A DNA stretch of 64,000 nucleotides from Escherichia coli (GCA_021307345.1 CP089930.1:2046001-2110000); one strand, 5' to 3'. Positions 36,129 to 45,379 are shown, numbered from the stretch's first letter. The notes: generated by a model not told the origin, from the sequence alone. A program made the numbers and translations.

Positions 36129-37409
36129 TCATTGAGTTTGTGTCTTTTTATCTTTCTTCTCATAGCGAAAATCCATTTTATCAATACCGTATTTTTTCAT
36201 GCGCAAATACAGCTTTTTCCTGGGTATCTGAAAGTAATCGGCAACGTCGTTGATACGACCCTGATGGAAGTTGAGAGCATCAATAATTATTTGTCTTTCA
36301 TAAGATTCTACGAGTTCATCCAGCGGGGCTGGATCCGTCTCCATCATCTGCAAACTGACCGAATCGTCCAGCATTAAAACGCCGACTGCCACCAGTTCTG
36401 CCGCATTCACCAATTCAATAATATTACCAGGCCAGGTACGCGCCATCAGTCGCTTATAAAAAGCTTTTCCCAGCAGTGGCTGCTGGCGATTTAATCGTTT
36501 ACAGGTGAGGGTCAGATAATGGTGAAAAATAGGTTCAATATCCCCCGGACGCTGGCAGAGTGGTGGGCATTCAATGTGGGTGAGTGAAAAAAGAAAATAC
36601 AATGCAGGAATAATTTTTTGTGCGGCAGCCAGTTCAGCCAGAGGGCTTTGATTAACAACAATCAGACGAAATGACCGATCCTGGGGTCTTTCCTGGTACT
36701 GGATCAAGGCGCGCTGATTTTCTGGCGTTAAATGCTCAAGTTCTTTTAATAACAGCGTGCCACCTTCTGCTTCTTTCACCCATTCTTCCAACGGCTGCTG
36801 GCTATTGGCGCTGAGTGTGCGTTCAATTAAAGGTCTTTCCTTGCGAGAACTAAATTGATGAAGATAGTGGGCGGCTAATGTTCTTCCTGTGCCAGGTTCG
36901 CCGTAAAAGCAGACGGGAAGATCGGTTTCTGCCAGCGTTTCAAGCTGTTGACGTGTCTGGCGAATCCAACCACTGTTACCGATTAAGTGCCAATTAAACT
37001 GAGCGTGTCGCCATTTTTTTTGTTCCAGATAAGCTTCACGTTCAGCCAGTGCTTTTTCGATAAGTGAGAGAAATTGTTCTGGATTGATCGGCTTTTGCAG
37101 GAAATCCCACGCTCCCTTTTTTACTGCTTCAACGGCCATGGGGACATCGCCATGCCCGGTGATCATCAGAATGGGAAGATGAGGGTCGATAAGCATTATT
37201 TTTTCCAGCAGCGTGATGCCTGAAATATCCGGCATACAAACGTCGCACACCACGATGCCTTCCCACGTATTTTGCAGTAATTGTAGAGCCTCAGAAGGGT
37301 TGCTACAGGTACATACGACATAACCCTCTTGCTGTAAGAGAGTGCTGTAGGCTAGCAGAACATCATTGTCGTCATCAATTAACAGAATTGTTGGGGTAGT
37401 GTCTGTCAT
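36129..37409 (-). CDS. pgtA: PgtA response regulator, NtrC-like with a degenerate AAA+ domain
   Basis: The regulator that activates pgtP in the Salmonella phosphoglycerate system. The start at 37409 (MTDTTPTI) gives 426 residues and lies 2 bp after the pgtB stop; a longer frame runs into pgtB. Domain order: receiver (D12-D14, phosphorylation site D56 in VVCDVCMPD, K106), AAA+ (about 140-340), and a C-terminal Fis-type helix-turn-helix (about 375-410). The AAA+ part departs from active sigma-54 activators. The Walker A is GEPGTGRT (Arg for Lys), the Walker B position reads LLLKEL (Lys for Asp), and no GAFTGA loop is present. It is therefore unlikely to act as a canonical sigma-54 activator. 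Confidence 0.92.
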   Translation of the reverse strand: MTDTTPTILLIDDDNDVLLAYSTLLQQEGYVVCTCSNPSEALQLLQNTWEGIVVCDVCMPDISGITLLEKIMLIDPHLPILMITGHGDVPMAVEAVKKGAWDFLQKPINPEQFLSLIEKALAEREAYLEQKKWRHAQFNWHLIGNSGWIRQTRQQLETLAETDLPVCFYGEPGTGRTLAAHYLHQFSSRKERPLIERTLSANSQQPLEEWVKEAEGGTLLLKELEHLTPENQRALIQYQERPQDRSFRLIVVNQSPLAELAAAQKIIPALYFLFSLTHIECPPLCQRPGDIEPIFHHYLTLTCKRLNRQQPLLGKAFYKRLMARTWPGNIIELVNAAELVAVGVLMLDDSVSLQMMETDPAPLDELVESYERQIIIDALNFHQGRINDVADYFQIPRKKLYLRMKKYGIDKMDFRYEKKDKKTQTQ

Positions 37410-37411
37410 GC

Positions 37412-39379
37412 TTAAAGTTTCCTGAAACGTAGAATAACCAGCGCATGGCGGTCGAGAGTTGACGCGATATATAACTCTCCCTGGCACTGGCGCATAATAG
37501 AATGGCTAATCGAAAGGCCAATACCCAAACCTACAGCTTTGTCCGTGGTAAAAGGCGTTAATAGTCGATCAGCCAGATGCACTGGCCAGCCTTTTCCATT
37601 ATCAGCAATATATAGCGTTACAGTGGAGGCTTCTTCTTCAAAGCTGATGGTTATTGTGGGTGATTGCTCCAGACTGGCTTCCAGGGCATTCGTAAACAAA
37701 TTAACTAAAACTTGTTGAATCAAGACATCATCACCATAAACGGCAGGGAAATTATCAGGGTAGTGAAGAGAGGCCTTCTGTGATCGATGTTTCAACGCCA
37801 GAAGTTCCCAGGACGAATAAATTACCTGCTGTAAATTGATTGCACCGCCAGCCAGTTCACTATCTCGACGGCGGGCGAAGTTGCGCAATCTTTTAACGAT
37901 GTTATCCATGCGCTCGACTAACGATCGCATAGTAACAATATAATTTTTCACCAAACCAACGTCTTGTTGTTCCAGCGCGCGGTTGGCGCTGAAAAGATAC
38001 ATAGATAAGGCATTAAGTGGTTGATTAATTTCATGTGCCAGTGTTGTCATTGTCTGCCCAACCACGGCCAGTTTTGCAGTTTGGATCAATTCACTTTGCG
38101 TTGTACGAAGGTTTTTTTCTGTCGCGATACGCTCGCATATTTCCTGTCCCAGTTGACGTTGCTGTTGATTAATTTTCTCAATGGTCTGGCGGAGCAGGTT
38201 GGCAATTCTCCCAAGTTCATCATTACCGGAGACAGGGATATCAGCATCGAGTTCACCATTGCTTAACTTGACAACGGCATCATTCAGTAACCGAAATCGG
38301 CGGATCATTCTGGGACGAATGTAGAGGTAATTTACCAGAATAACGAACAGTAAGGCGGTAACCATAGCTGCCAAAATCAATAGCCCGCTGATTTGCATTA
38401 TTTTTTCCAATCGTAGATTGAATGTTTGTAATTGTTGATGGCTATTACCTAATTGCGTTTCTAATTGAGCACGTATTTGCGTAAATACACGCTCTTTATC
38501 CCCGATAGTACTCATGAGAGTTTGTTGAGCTTGTTGCCAGGCAGCCAGGGTTCCGGGTAGATAATTTTGCTGAGTACCCAGTTCCCACAAGGAATAAACT
38601 GTCTGGTGTAATGTGATGGTACTGGAATAAGAAGATAACGACCGCACATTTTCGTCAATGCTGTGTTTCAAAAAATTCAAATACTGAATATGTTGTTTCA
38701 ACGCGTCTATATCTCTGCTATGCGTGTTAAGCATCTCCTTTAGCGTACTGACGATTTGGGTTTCTATATGTGAAAGTTCGAAAACGAGCTGCAATTCTTT
38801 TTGAATAGTTTGCTGAGCATTTTGCAAACTCTCTTTTTCGGGCAGATCTTTTCGTTGGCTGAGTTGATTTAGCAACGACGATTGTTGCCAACTTAAATCC
38901 TGGGTAAGTGAGTTGAGTTCATTATTAAAGTCATCATGCAGCCAGTTAACTCTTGAGGATATAACGTCGAGTTTTCCTTTTTCCTGATTGTTGTTGTTCA
39001 ATGCGTTATCGAGCTTGTTAAGCAGTCTGTCACTACTGGCGACCTGTTGGTTAAGCGCACGTTGATGTACTGAATCAAGATGAGGATTAATGGCCTTAAT
39101 TTTCTGTAGCCGTTGTTCAATTTGCTTCCTCACCTGAAGACGACTAGCGGTATTGGTGGTTTGTTGCAGCTCATTAAATTCGTTTACCAATGCGGTGAGG
39201 TTTTCTTCAAAAAGAAATGAAGCCTGAATCCTCGGGAAATAATCATCAAGCGCGTAGCGAACCTGAGAATTTTGTTCATACCAGGAATAGAGGCTGACTA
39301 CGCTAACGAATAGCGTAAGAATGGCGCTAAAAACAAAGGCGAGCCGTAAGCTCGTCCCTATAGTATGTAGTTGTTTCAC
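37412..39379 (-). CDS. pgtB: PgtB membrane sensor histidine kinase
   Basis: The sensor kinase of the phosphoglycerate system. It is 655 residues: TM1 (about 12-32), a large Gln-rich, helical periplasmic domain (about 33-330), TM2 (about 330-353), HAMP, and a DctB-type kinase core. The core has H449 in TLAHEINQPL, an N box (VLVNLFTNALEAS), G1 (YIADNGKGW) and G2 (GLGIGLSIS). Its start overlaps the pgtC stop by 4 bp. The protein is known to be needed for pgtP induction in Salmonella. Confidence 0.93.
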   Translation of the reverse strand: MKQLHTIGTSLRLAFVFSAILTLFVSVVSLYSWYEQNSQVRYALDDYFPRIQASFLFEENLTALVNEFNELQQTTNTASRLQVRKQIEQRLQKIKAINPHLDSVHQRALNQQVASSDRLLNKLDNALNNNNQEKGKLDVISSRVNWLHDDFNNELNSLTQDLSWQQSSLLNQLSQRKDLPEKESLQNAQQTIQKELQLVFELSHIETQIVSTLKEMLNTHSRDIDALKQHIQYLNFLKHSIDENVRSLSSYSSTITLHQTVYSLWELGTQQNYLPGTLAAWQQAQQTLMSTIGDKERVFTQIRAQLETQLGNSHQQLQTFNLRLEKIMQISGLLILAAMVTALLFVILVNYLYIRPRMIRRFRLLNDAVVKLSNGELDADIPVSGNDELGRIANLLRQTIEKINQQQRQLGQEICERIATEKNLRTTQSELIQTAKLAVVGQTMTTLAHEINQPLNALSMYLFSANRALEQQDVGLVKNYIVTMRSLVERMDNIVKRLRNFARRRDSELAGGAINLQQVIYSSWELLALKHRSQKASLHYPDNFPAVYGDDVLIQQVLVNLFTNALEASLEQSPTITISFEEEASTVTLYIADNGKGWPVHLADRLLTPFTTDKAVGLGIGLSISHSIMRQCQGELYIASTLDRHALVILRFRKL

Positions 39380-40608
39380 TTTAACGACTCAAGTTGTGTG
39401 TTCACCAATTGCTGCTGATGCAGGAAAAACTGCTGCCATGCCATGAGCTGAGCTTCACGAAAGCCTGATTGCAGTTCGAATTGCTGCAGGTACATGGCAT
39501 TAACGGACTGCTCCGGGGTAACAGGAACTGCTGTTAATAATGCACGCACATCTGGCAATTTACGCTTAAGCCGATGTTCTGCGGCATATAATGATTTCCA
39601 GCTGTTTTGAAGTTCGGTAAGGCGAACAGTAATCGCATTATCAAATAACAATTGCACAAGCTTTTGGCGCTGCATAATCAACGGATAATCAAGGGAAGGA
39701 GAGGCAAATAATCGCAATTGTTGATCCGCGAGTGGAGTACCGGAGGGTAGCGGATATACCGGATACTTTCCTGAATCAGAATCGCTCAATGCCTGTTGTC
39801 CTTCCTGGCTCAACAAAAAATTAATAAAACGCCCCGCCTCCTGTGGGTGTTTACTGCCGTTTGCGATGGCAATAAACATTGGCGCTGCGCGAGAGTTGGG
39901 GAAATAACTGAAACGTAAAGTTGAATTATTAAGCAGTACGTTAGCGTAATTGTCGATGACTGGACCAGCGTCACCCAGCCCTGTACTGATCTTATTTGCT
40001 ACGCCAAAGCTGCGAGATGAAATGGTAGCGAGATTACCGCCTATTTTCAGTAGCGTACCCCAACCATTACTCCATCCTTGTTGTTGCAGGAGATCTTCAA
40101 TCATCAGATGTGTGGTATCTGAACGTGAAGGGCTGCTCATTAATAGTGTTCCTTGATAACGTGACCTGCTCAATTCCTTCCATGAAGTAGGCACTGGCTC
40201 ATTTTTATCTTCCAGATGCGCCACATTGATCAGGATGCCATAGCCCGATACCGCAACCGCAACGGTGGTTGAACGAATAGATTCGGGGACTAACTTTCTG
40301 CTTGTTTCGATTTGATTATTAAAAGGCTGGAGCAGATTTTTACTTTGCAACCGCTGTAGCAACATGGGGGATGAACTCAGTACCAGATCAATATTTTCAC
40401 CCAATGGATTTTCTAGCAGGCGCTCAATGGATGCACTGGTTCGGTTAAGCGTTCGGATTTTGGTTGCCAGTGGTTGTTTTTGCCATTGACTAATAATGTG
40501 TTCCGTCGCTTCCGAAGAAAGCGTTGTTGCAATCACCAGCTCTTGCGCTGAGGTGACATTGACGCATAAAACCCAACAGATTAATGCTCGTTGTATAATA
40601 CGAATCAT
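39376..40608 (-). CDS. pgtC: PgtC periplasmic binding-protein-like regulatory protein
   Basis: 410 residues with a signal peptide (cleavage near TSA-QELVIA, about 21-22). The body resembles iron/solute-binding proteins of ABC transporters, with a C-terminal extension (about 330-410) of helical, charged sequence. In Salmonella PgtC is required with PgtB for inducer sensing, so it probably binds phosphoglycerate in the periplasm and signals through PgtB. It is the first gene of pgtCBA, which is tightly overlapping. Confidence 0.9.
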   Translation of the reverse strand: MIRIIQRALICWVLCVNVTSAQELVIATTLSSEATEHIISQWQKQPLATKIRTLNRTSASIERLLENPLGENIDLVLSSSPMLLQRLQSKNLLQPFNNQIETSRKLVPESIRSTTVAVAVSGYGILINVAHLEDKNEPVPTSWKELSRSRYQGTLLMSSPSRSDTTHLMIEDLLQQQGWSNGWGTLLKIGGNLATISSRSFGVANKISTGLGDAGPVIDNYANVLLNNSTLRFSYFPNSRAAPMFIAIANGSKHPQEAGRFINFLLSQEGQQALSDSDSGKYPVYPLPSGTPLADQQLRLFASPSLDYPLIMQRQKLVQLLFDNAITVRLTELQNSWKSLYAAEHRLKRKLPDVRALLTAVPVTPEQSVNAMYLQQFELQSGFREAQLMAWQQFFLHQQQLVNTQLESLK

Positions 40609-41236
40609 GTCAAAAATCCTATTAACGAGAGAAAAACTCTTACGCTGTAATTCATAGCATTATCCGTTAGCTAATATACATAATGACTGTAAGACGCTGG
40701 TGTCAGTATCAGAAATTTCATTAATTCAGATGTAACGAGCGTCACTATATCCGGAAGCGGTTATCAAAAAAAGATCAATATTGCACCTCTGAACATGTGT
40801 ATCTTGCGGAAATAGCGATTGTTACAGCTATTTCCGGTAATTAATTTCGATATTCGTGCTATCGGATTCAGGCCCTGACCGGATTCTATTGTTTCTTTGC
40901 ACCAGCCTTCAGAAGCCGGAAGAATGGCTTTAACTTGAGCGCAAATGTGCTTATCACGAAGGATAACATGAAAATCCTTAATCCCTGCTGGTTGTTGAGC
41001 GGTGATGAAAATTTTCATGTTGCGTAGCATGATCCTCCAACAGGGTAAAATCGAGTCTCTTCAATGATCACGTATATGGATGCAAAATATGTGACTGACC
41101 TCAAAAACTGAAAAAATTAATAAAAGTCATTATTTTTTTATTGGGGCTGTTGTAACCCGTTAATGCTGAAATAATGGCTTTGTTCTATTTTGAGATATAA
41201 AAATGGGAAAGAAATGGAACATGATATTTGTATTTT

Positions 41237-41254
41237 TGAGTCAGTTTTGACTCA
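41237..41254. repeat. inverted repeat TGAGTCA-N4-TGACTCA upstream of pgtP
   Basis: A perfect 7-bp inverted repeat with spacer GTTT, about 138 bp before the pgtP start. A dimeric regulator site is plausible; the regulator is not established. Confidence 0.6.
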
Positions 41255-41281
41255 TATGCCCTGTATTGTAACTTAAACTCA

Positions 41282-41315
41282 CTTGCTTCACTATCTTTAA
41301 AACCAATGAAGCAAG
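41282..41315. repeat. inverted repeat CTTGCTTCA-N16-TGAAGCAAG upstream of pgtP
   Basis: A perfect 9-bp inverted repeat with a 16-base spacer, about 77 bp before the pgtP start. It could be an operator or a hairpin in the pgtP leader. Confidence 0.6.
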
Positions 41316-41391
41316 GGCTTTTGCAATACTCTTCAGAGAGTAGTAACTGGCATTGCTGTTTTAAATAACTCTATGAACTGGAAGGTGATAT

Positions 41392-42777
41392 ATGCTTTCT
41401 CTACTGAAACCTAAAGTGGCAACACATAAGGTTCCTGAAAGTGAAATAAAGAATACTTATAATCGTTATCGTATGCAGGCGCTATTTAGCGTATTTATCG
41501 GTTATCTTTCGTATTATATTGTCAGGAATAACTTTGTTCTTTCCACACCTTATTTAAAGCAAGATCTTAATCTATCTGCGACTCAAATAGGTCTACTTAG
41601 CAGTTGTATGCTGATCGCCTACGGTATTAGTAAAGGGGTAATGAGTAGTCTGGCAGATAAAGCGAATCCTAAAGTCTATATGGCTGTGGGTTTGGTTCTT
41701 TGTGCTCTCGTTAACGTGGCGCTTGGATTTAGTTTTGCTTTCTGGATGTTTGCGGGACTTGTTGTTTTAAACGGTCTCTTTCAAGGAATGGGGGTTGGTC
41801 CTTCGTTTATTACAATAGCCAACTGGTTCCCTCGTAAAGAACGAGGCATCGTCGGTGCGGTCTGGAATATTTCACACAATGTCGGGGGCGGTATTGTTGC
41901 TCCGATTGTTGGTGGTGCATTTGCTGTGCTGGGGACTGAACACTGGAAAATAGCAACATATGTTGTTCCAGCGATTGTATCTGTTGTCATTGCTATAGTG
42001 GTACTGATGTCAGGTAAAGGTTCGCCCGTAAGTGAAGGTTTGCCGCCATTAAGCGAAATCGTCCCGGACGACGTCAGCATTAAAGCAAAAGATGATCGTG
42101 CGCCGGAAGATATGACGGCCTGGCAAATTTTTTGTACCTATGTGCTAAAAAACAAGAACGCATGGTTCGTCTCTTTCGTTGATGTTTTTGTCTATATGGT
42201 GCGTTTCGGAATTATCAGTTGGTTGCCTATTTACCTGTTAAGTGTGAAACATTTTACGAAGACTGAAATGAGCACGGCATTTTTAATCTTCGAATGGGCG
42301 GCGATTCCAACTACATTATTTGCTGGTTGGTTGAGTGATAAATTATTTCGTGGTCGCCGTATGCCACCCGCTATTATCAGTATGGTATTAATTTTCTTCT
42401 GCCTGCTGGGCTACTGGAAAAGTGACTCTCTGCTCTCTATTACCATTTTTGCTGCTTGCGTAGGCTGCCTTATCTATGTACCGCAGTTCCTGGCTTCTGT
42501 TCAGACAATGGAAATTGTCCCCAGTTTTGCCGTGGGTTCCGCAGTCGGTTTGCGTGGTTTTATGAGCTATATTCTTGGCGCAACGCTTGGAACAAGTCTG
42601 TTTGGTGTTATGGTCGATCAGGTTGGTTGGGATGGCGGTTTTTATCTTCTGCTTGCTGGTGTTATCTGCTGCATTATTTTCTGTACGTTAACGCACTTTG
42701 GCGCGATCGCCATGGAACGACAGCGTCAAAATGACGTTGCTGAGTTTTCGCAAGAGCTTCAGAGCAGCAAAAGTTAG
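41392..42777 (+). CDS. pgtP: phosphoglycerate transporter PgtP
   Basis: An inner-membrane antiporter of the organophosphate:phosphate family (MFS, GlpT/UhpT group) importing PEP and 2- and 3-phosphoglycerate. It is 461 residues with about 12 membrane segments, a central cytoplasmic loop (about 205-240), and conserved family segments (NRYRMQALFSVFIGYLSYYIVR, read from residue 24, and WNISHNVGG). It is divergent from pgtCBA, and induction by external phosphoglycerate is expected. As I remember, the gene is absent from K-12 but present in some uropathogenic E. coli and in Salmonella. Confidence 0.95.
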   Translation: MLSLLKPKVATHKVPESEIKNTYNRYRMQALFSVFIGYLSYYIVRNNFVLSTPYLKQDLNLSATQIGLLSSCMLIAYGISKGVMSSLADKANPKVYMAVGLVLCALVNVALGFSFAFWMFAGLVVLNGLFQGMGVGPSFITIANWFPRKERGIVGAVWNISHNVGGGIVAPIVGGAFAVLGTEHWKIATYVVPAIVSVVIAIVVLMSGKGSPVSEGLPPLSEIVPDDVSIKAKDDRAPEDMTAWQIFCTYVLKNKNAWFVSFVDVFVYMVRFGIISWLPIYLLSVKHFTKTEMSTAFLIFEWAAIPTTLFAGWLSDKLFRGRRMPPAIISMVLIFFCLLGYWKSDSLLSITIFAACVGCLIYVPQFLASVQTMEIVPSFAVGSAVGLRGFMSYILGATLGTSLFGVMVDQVGWDGGFYLLLAGVICCIIFCTLTHFGAIAMERQRQNDVAEFSQELQSSKS

Positions 42778-42785
42778 ATTTGGGG

Positions 42786-42810
42786 GGGCCAATTATGATG
42801 CGATTGGCCC
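42786..42810. terminator. pgtP-yiiX hairpin
   Basis: Perfect 8-bp stem GGGCCAAT / ATTGGCCC, 9-nt loop, in the 34-bp convergent gap. There is no T tract, so termination efficiency is doubtful. Confidence 0.5.
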
Positions 42811-42811
42811 A

Positions 42812-43420
42812 TTACCATGAAAACAGCGGCCATTCTTTAGCAACGGTAGTGAGTTGTGGCGCATCGAAAACGGCCTGAGGTGAAACCACAGTTTCCTCAA
42901 GAGGAATATTTTTGCCGTAGCGTTCTTTGAGCTTTGCCTGAACCAGCGGGTTACTAAGATCGAACTCTTTTAGTTTTTGCTGCTCACCCACGCGTATTCC
43001 CAGCGCGTTCTGATAAACCTTCCACACCACTTCCGAACAGTACTGGCGATCGTCGCTCCACGAGAAGCTGAAATCGTATGGTTTGCCGAGATAACGTTTT
43101 GCCGTTTGCGCCAGTTTTTGTTGCTGTTCGGCGCTGAGTCCGCCTTCAACGCGGCGAACAACGTATTTGCCATTTTCACCGTGGGCGATCCACTGTTTGA
43201 GCGGGGTGTATTTCACCGGGCCGACCGCTTCAAAGACGTAGGGCTTTTTGTTACGCATCACCAACATACCGGTGTGGCTGTAATCGGAATGGGTTGCCAG
43301 TTGGATTGCTTTACTTTGCGATGAGCGAGAGATCTGAAAGATGATGTCGCCGGTTTGCGGTTGCCAGGCAAGGGCAGGCGCAGAAATCAGCAGGCTGAGG
43401 ATCAGAAGCCTGTTTTTCAT
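42812..43420 (-). CDS. yiiX: YiiX/YebB-like NlpC/P60-superfamily hydrolase
   Basis: A 202-residue precursor starting MKNRLLILS at 43420, with a signal peptide (about 1-18, ending PALA). It belongs to the permuted NlpC/P60 papain-like group. The conserved His lies in HSDYSHTGMLV and the Cys in RQYCSEVVWKVY. It is probably periplasmic; the natural substrate is unknown. In K-12 it follows rpmE directly, so the pgt genes are inserted between them here. Confidence 0.92.
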   Translation of the reverse strand: MKNRLLILSLLISAPALAWQPQTGDIIFQISRSSQSKAIQLATHSDYSHTGMLVMRNKKPYVFEAVGPVKYTPLKQWIAHGENGKYVVRRVEGGLSAEQQQKLAQTAKRYLGKPYDFSFSWSDDRQYCSEVVWKVYQNALGIRVGEQQKLKEFDLSNPLVQAKLKERYGKNIPLEETVVSPQAVFDAPQLTTVAKEWPLFSW

Positions 43421-43487
43421 CGTTAAACGTCCATGTATAAAAAGCGGTGGGTTAGAGCAGAGCCGCTGACAACGTGCTCGTTGTTTA

Positions 43488-43594
43488 TGCCGGATGCGGC
43501 GTGAACGCCTTATCCGGCCTACAAGTTCGTGCAAATTCAATAAATTGCAATATGACGTAGACGTAGGCCTGATAAGCGTAGCGCATCAGGCGAT
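43488..43594. repeat. REP pair (BIME) between yiiX and metJ
   Basis: A canonical REP (43488-43522) and a second REP-like palindrome (43564-43594) in the gap upstream of yiiX and downstream of metJ. Confidence 0.9.
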
Positions 43595-43622
43595 TCCACT
43601 CTCCGCGCCGCTCTTTTCCGCT

Positions 43623-43940
43623 TTAGTATTCCCACGTCTCCGGGTTAATCCCCATCTCACGCATGATCTCTTTTGCCGCTTCCGGGATTTCGTCGCTGCG
43701 CTCTTTACGCAGATCGGCATCATCCGGCAAAGGTTGCCCGGTAAAGGCATGCAGAAACGCTTCGCACAGCAGCTCGCTGTTGGTAGCGTGACGCAGGTTG
43801 TTCACCTGACGACGCGTGCGTTCATCGGTGAGGATTTTTAACACCTTAAGAGGAATGGAAACCGTAATCTTTTTGACTTGTTCACTCTTCTTGCCGTGCT
43901 CAGCGTATGGGCTGATATATTCGCCGCTCCATTCAGCCAT
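43623..43940 (-). CDS. metJ: methionine repressor
   Basis: A ribbon-helix-helix repressor that binds tandem met boxes with S-adenosylmethionine as corepressor. The start at 43940 (MAEWSGEYI) gives 105 residues. The DNA-contacting strand [12 protein letters not shown] and the helix [20 protein letters not shown] are visible. It is divergent from metBL and controls it, itself, and metF here. Confidence 0.98.
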
Positions 43941-44121
43941 GAGATACTTAATCCTCTTCGTCAATAAATTGAGACCAGACCACACAATTTATGTGGGTAC
44001 TGACCGTAAACCCGCATAGTTTACCGTACAGGCGTTACCGTGACATCGTGTAATGCACCTGTCGGCGTGATAATGCATATAATTTTAACGGCTATTTGAG
44101 ATTTGCTCAATCTATACGCAA

Positions 44122-44153
44122 AGAAGTTTAGATGTCCAGATGTATTGACGTCC
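44122..44153. promoter_or_regulatory. tandem MetJ boxes between metJ and metB
   Basis: Adjacent 8-mers resembling AGACGTCT: AGATGTCC (44130-44137), AGATGTAT (44138-44145), TGACGTCC (44146-44153), with a weaker one at 44122-44129. They are placed to repress both metB and metJ. Confidence 0.88.
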
Positions 44154-44216
44154 ATTAACACAATGTTTACTCTGGTGCCTGACATTTCACCGACCAAGCC
44201 CAGGGAACTTCATCAC

Positions 44217-45377
44217 ATGACGCGTAAACAGGCCACCATCGCAGTGCGTAGCGGGTTAAATGACGACGAACAGTATGGTTGCGTTGTCCCGCCTATTCAT
44301 CTTTCCAGCACCTATAACTTTACCGGATTTAATGAACCACGCGCGCATGATTACTCGCGTCGCGGCAACCCAACGCGCGATGTGGTTCAGCGTGCGCTGG
44401 CAGAACTGGAAGGCGGTGCAGGTGCGGTGCTAACCAATACCGGCATGTCAGCTATTCACCTGGTCACGACTGTCTTTTTGAAACCCGGCGATCTGCTGGT
44501 TGCGCCGCACGACTGCTACGGCGGCAGCTATCGCCTGTTCGACAGCCTGGCGAAACGCGGTTGCTATCGCGTGTTGTTTGTTGATCAGGGCGATGAGCAG
44601 GCATTACGGGCGGCACTGGCAGAAAAACCTAAACTGGTGCTGGTAGAAAGCCCAAGTAATCCATTGTTACGCGTCGTGGATATTGCGAAAATCTGCCATC
44701 TGGCAAGGGAAGTCGGGGCGGTGAGCGTGGTGGATAACACCTTCTTAAGCCCGGCATTACAAAATCCACTGGCATTAGGTGCCGATCTGGTGTTGCATTC
44801 ATGTACGAAATATCTGAACGGTCACTCAGACGTGGTGGCGGGCGTGGTGATTGCTAAAGATCCAGATGTTGTCACCGAACTGGCCTGGTGGGCAAACAAT
44901 ATTGGCGTAACGGGCGGCGCGTTTGACAGCTATCTGCTGCTGCGCGGTCTGCGTACTCTGGTGCCGCGTATGGAGCTGGCTCAGCGTAACGCGCAGGCGA
45001 TTGTGAAATATCTGCAAACCCAGCCGTTGGTGAAAAAACTTTATCACCCATCGCTGCCGGAAAATCAGGGGCATGAAATTGCCGTGCGCCAGCAAAAAGG
45101 CTTTGGCGCAATGTTGAGTTTTGAGCTGGATGGCGATGAGCAAACGCTGCGTCGTTTCCTGGGCGGGCTGTCGTTGTTTACGCTGGCGGAATCGTTAGGG
45201 GGAGTGGAAAGTTTAATCTCTCACGCCGCAACCATGACACATGCAGGCATGGCGCCAGAAGCGCGTGCTGCCGCCGGGATCTCCGAGACGCTGTTGCGTA
45301 TCTCCACCGGTATAGAAGATGGCGAAGATTTAATTGCCGACCTGGAAAATGGCTTCCGGGCTGCAAACAAGGGGTAA
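44217..45377 (+). CDS. metB: cystathionine gamma-synthase
   Basis: A PLP enzyme that joins O-succinylhomoserine and cysteine to give cystathionine in methionine synthesis. The start at 44217 (MTRKQATIAV) gives 386 residues; the frame upstream covers the met boxes and is not translated. The PLP lysine is in HSCTKYLNGHSD. It is 2 bp upstream of metL in one operon. Confidence 0.98.
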   Translation: MTRKQATIAVRSGLNDDEQYGCVVPPIHLSSTYNFTGFNEPRAHDYSRRGNPTRDVVQRALAELEGGAGAVLTNTGMSAIHLVTTVFLKPGDLLVAPHDCYGGSYRLFDSLAKRGCYRVLFVDQGDEQALRAALAEKPKLVLVESPSNPLLRVVDIAKICHLAREVGAVSVVDNTFLSPALQNPLALGADLVLHSCTKYLNGHSDVVAGVVIAKDPDVVTELAWWANNIGVTGGAFDSYLLLRGLRTLVPRMELAQRNAQAIVKYLQTQPLVKKLYHPSLPENQGHEIAVRQQKGFGAMLSFELDGDEQTLRRFLGGLSLFTLAESLGGVESLISHAATMTHAGMAPEARAAAGISETLLRISTGIEDGEDLIADLENGFRAANKG

Positions 45378-45379
45378 AA

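Larger units (their letters stand above)
40609..41391. promoter_or_regulatory. pgtC / pgtP divergent control region
   Basis: 783 bp, AT-rich, with no convincing gene. It holds two perfect inverted repeats upstream of pgtP: TGAGTCA-N4-TGACTCA at 41237-41254 and CTTGCTTCA-N16-TGAAGCAAG at 41282-41315. A ribosome site GGAAGGTGA is just before pgtP. The repeats are candidates for PgtA binding or RNA structure. I see no -24/-12 sigma-54 promoter near pgtP. Confidence 0.6.

Noticed and set aside
40764-41030. 88-codon minus-strand frame upstream of pgtC (starting MLRNMKIFITAQQ)
   Set aside because: No recognisable family and AT-rich, ending in a hydrophobic tail. It has a possible ATG but no clear ribosome site. 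It could be a decayed gene or the pgtC leader, so it is kept only as a note.
41281-41391. Sigma-54 (-24/-12) promoter for pgtP
   Set aside because: GG and GC pairs are present (for example at 41315-41324) but none with the required 10-bp spacing.
36129-42777. Integrative element or genomic island with attachment sites
   Set aside because: No integrase, tRNA gene or flanking direct repeat was seen; only gene content suggests insertion.
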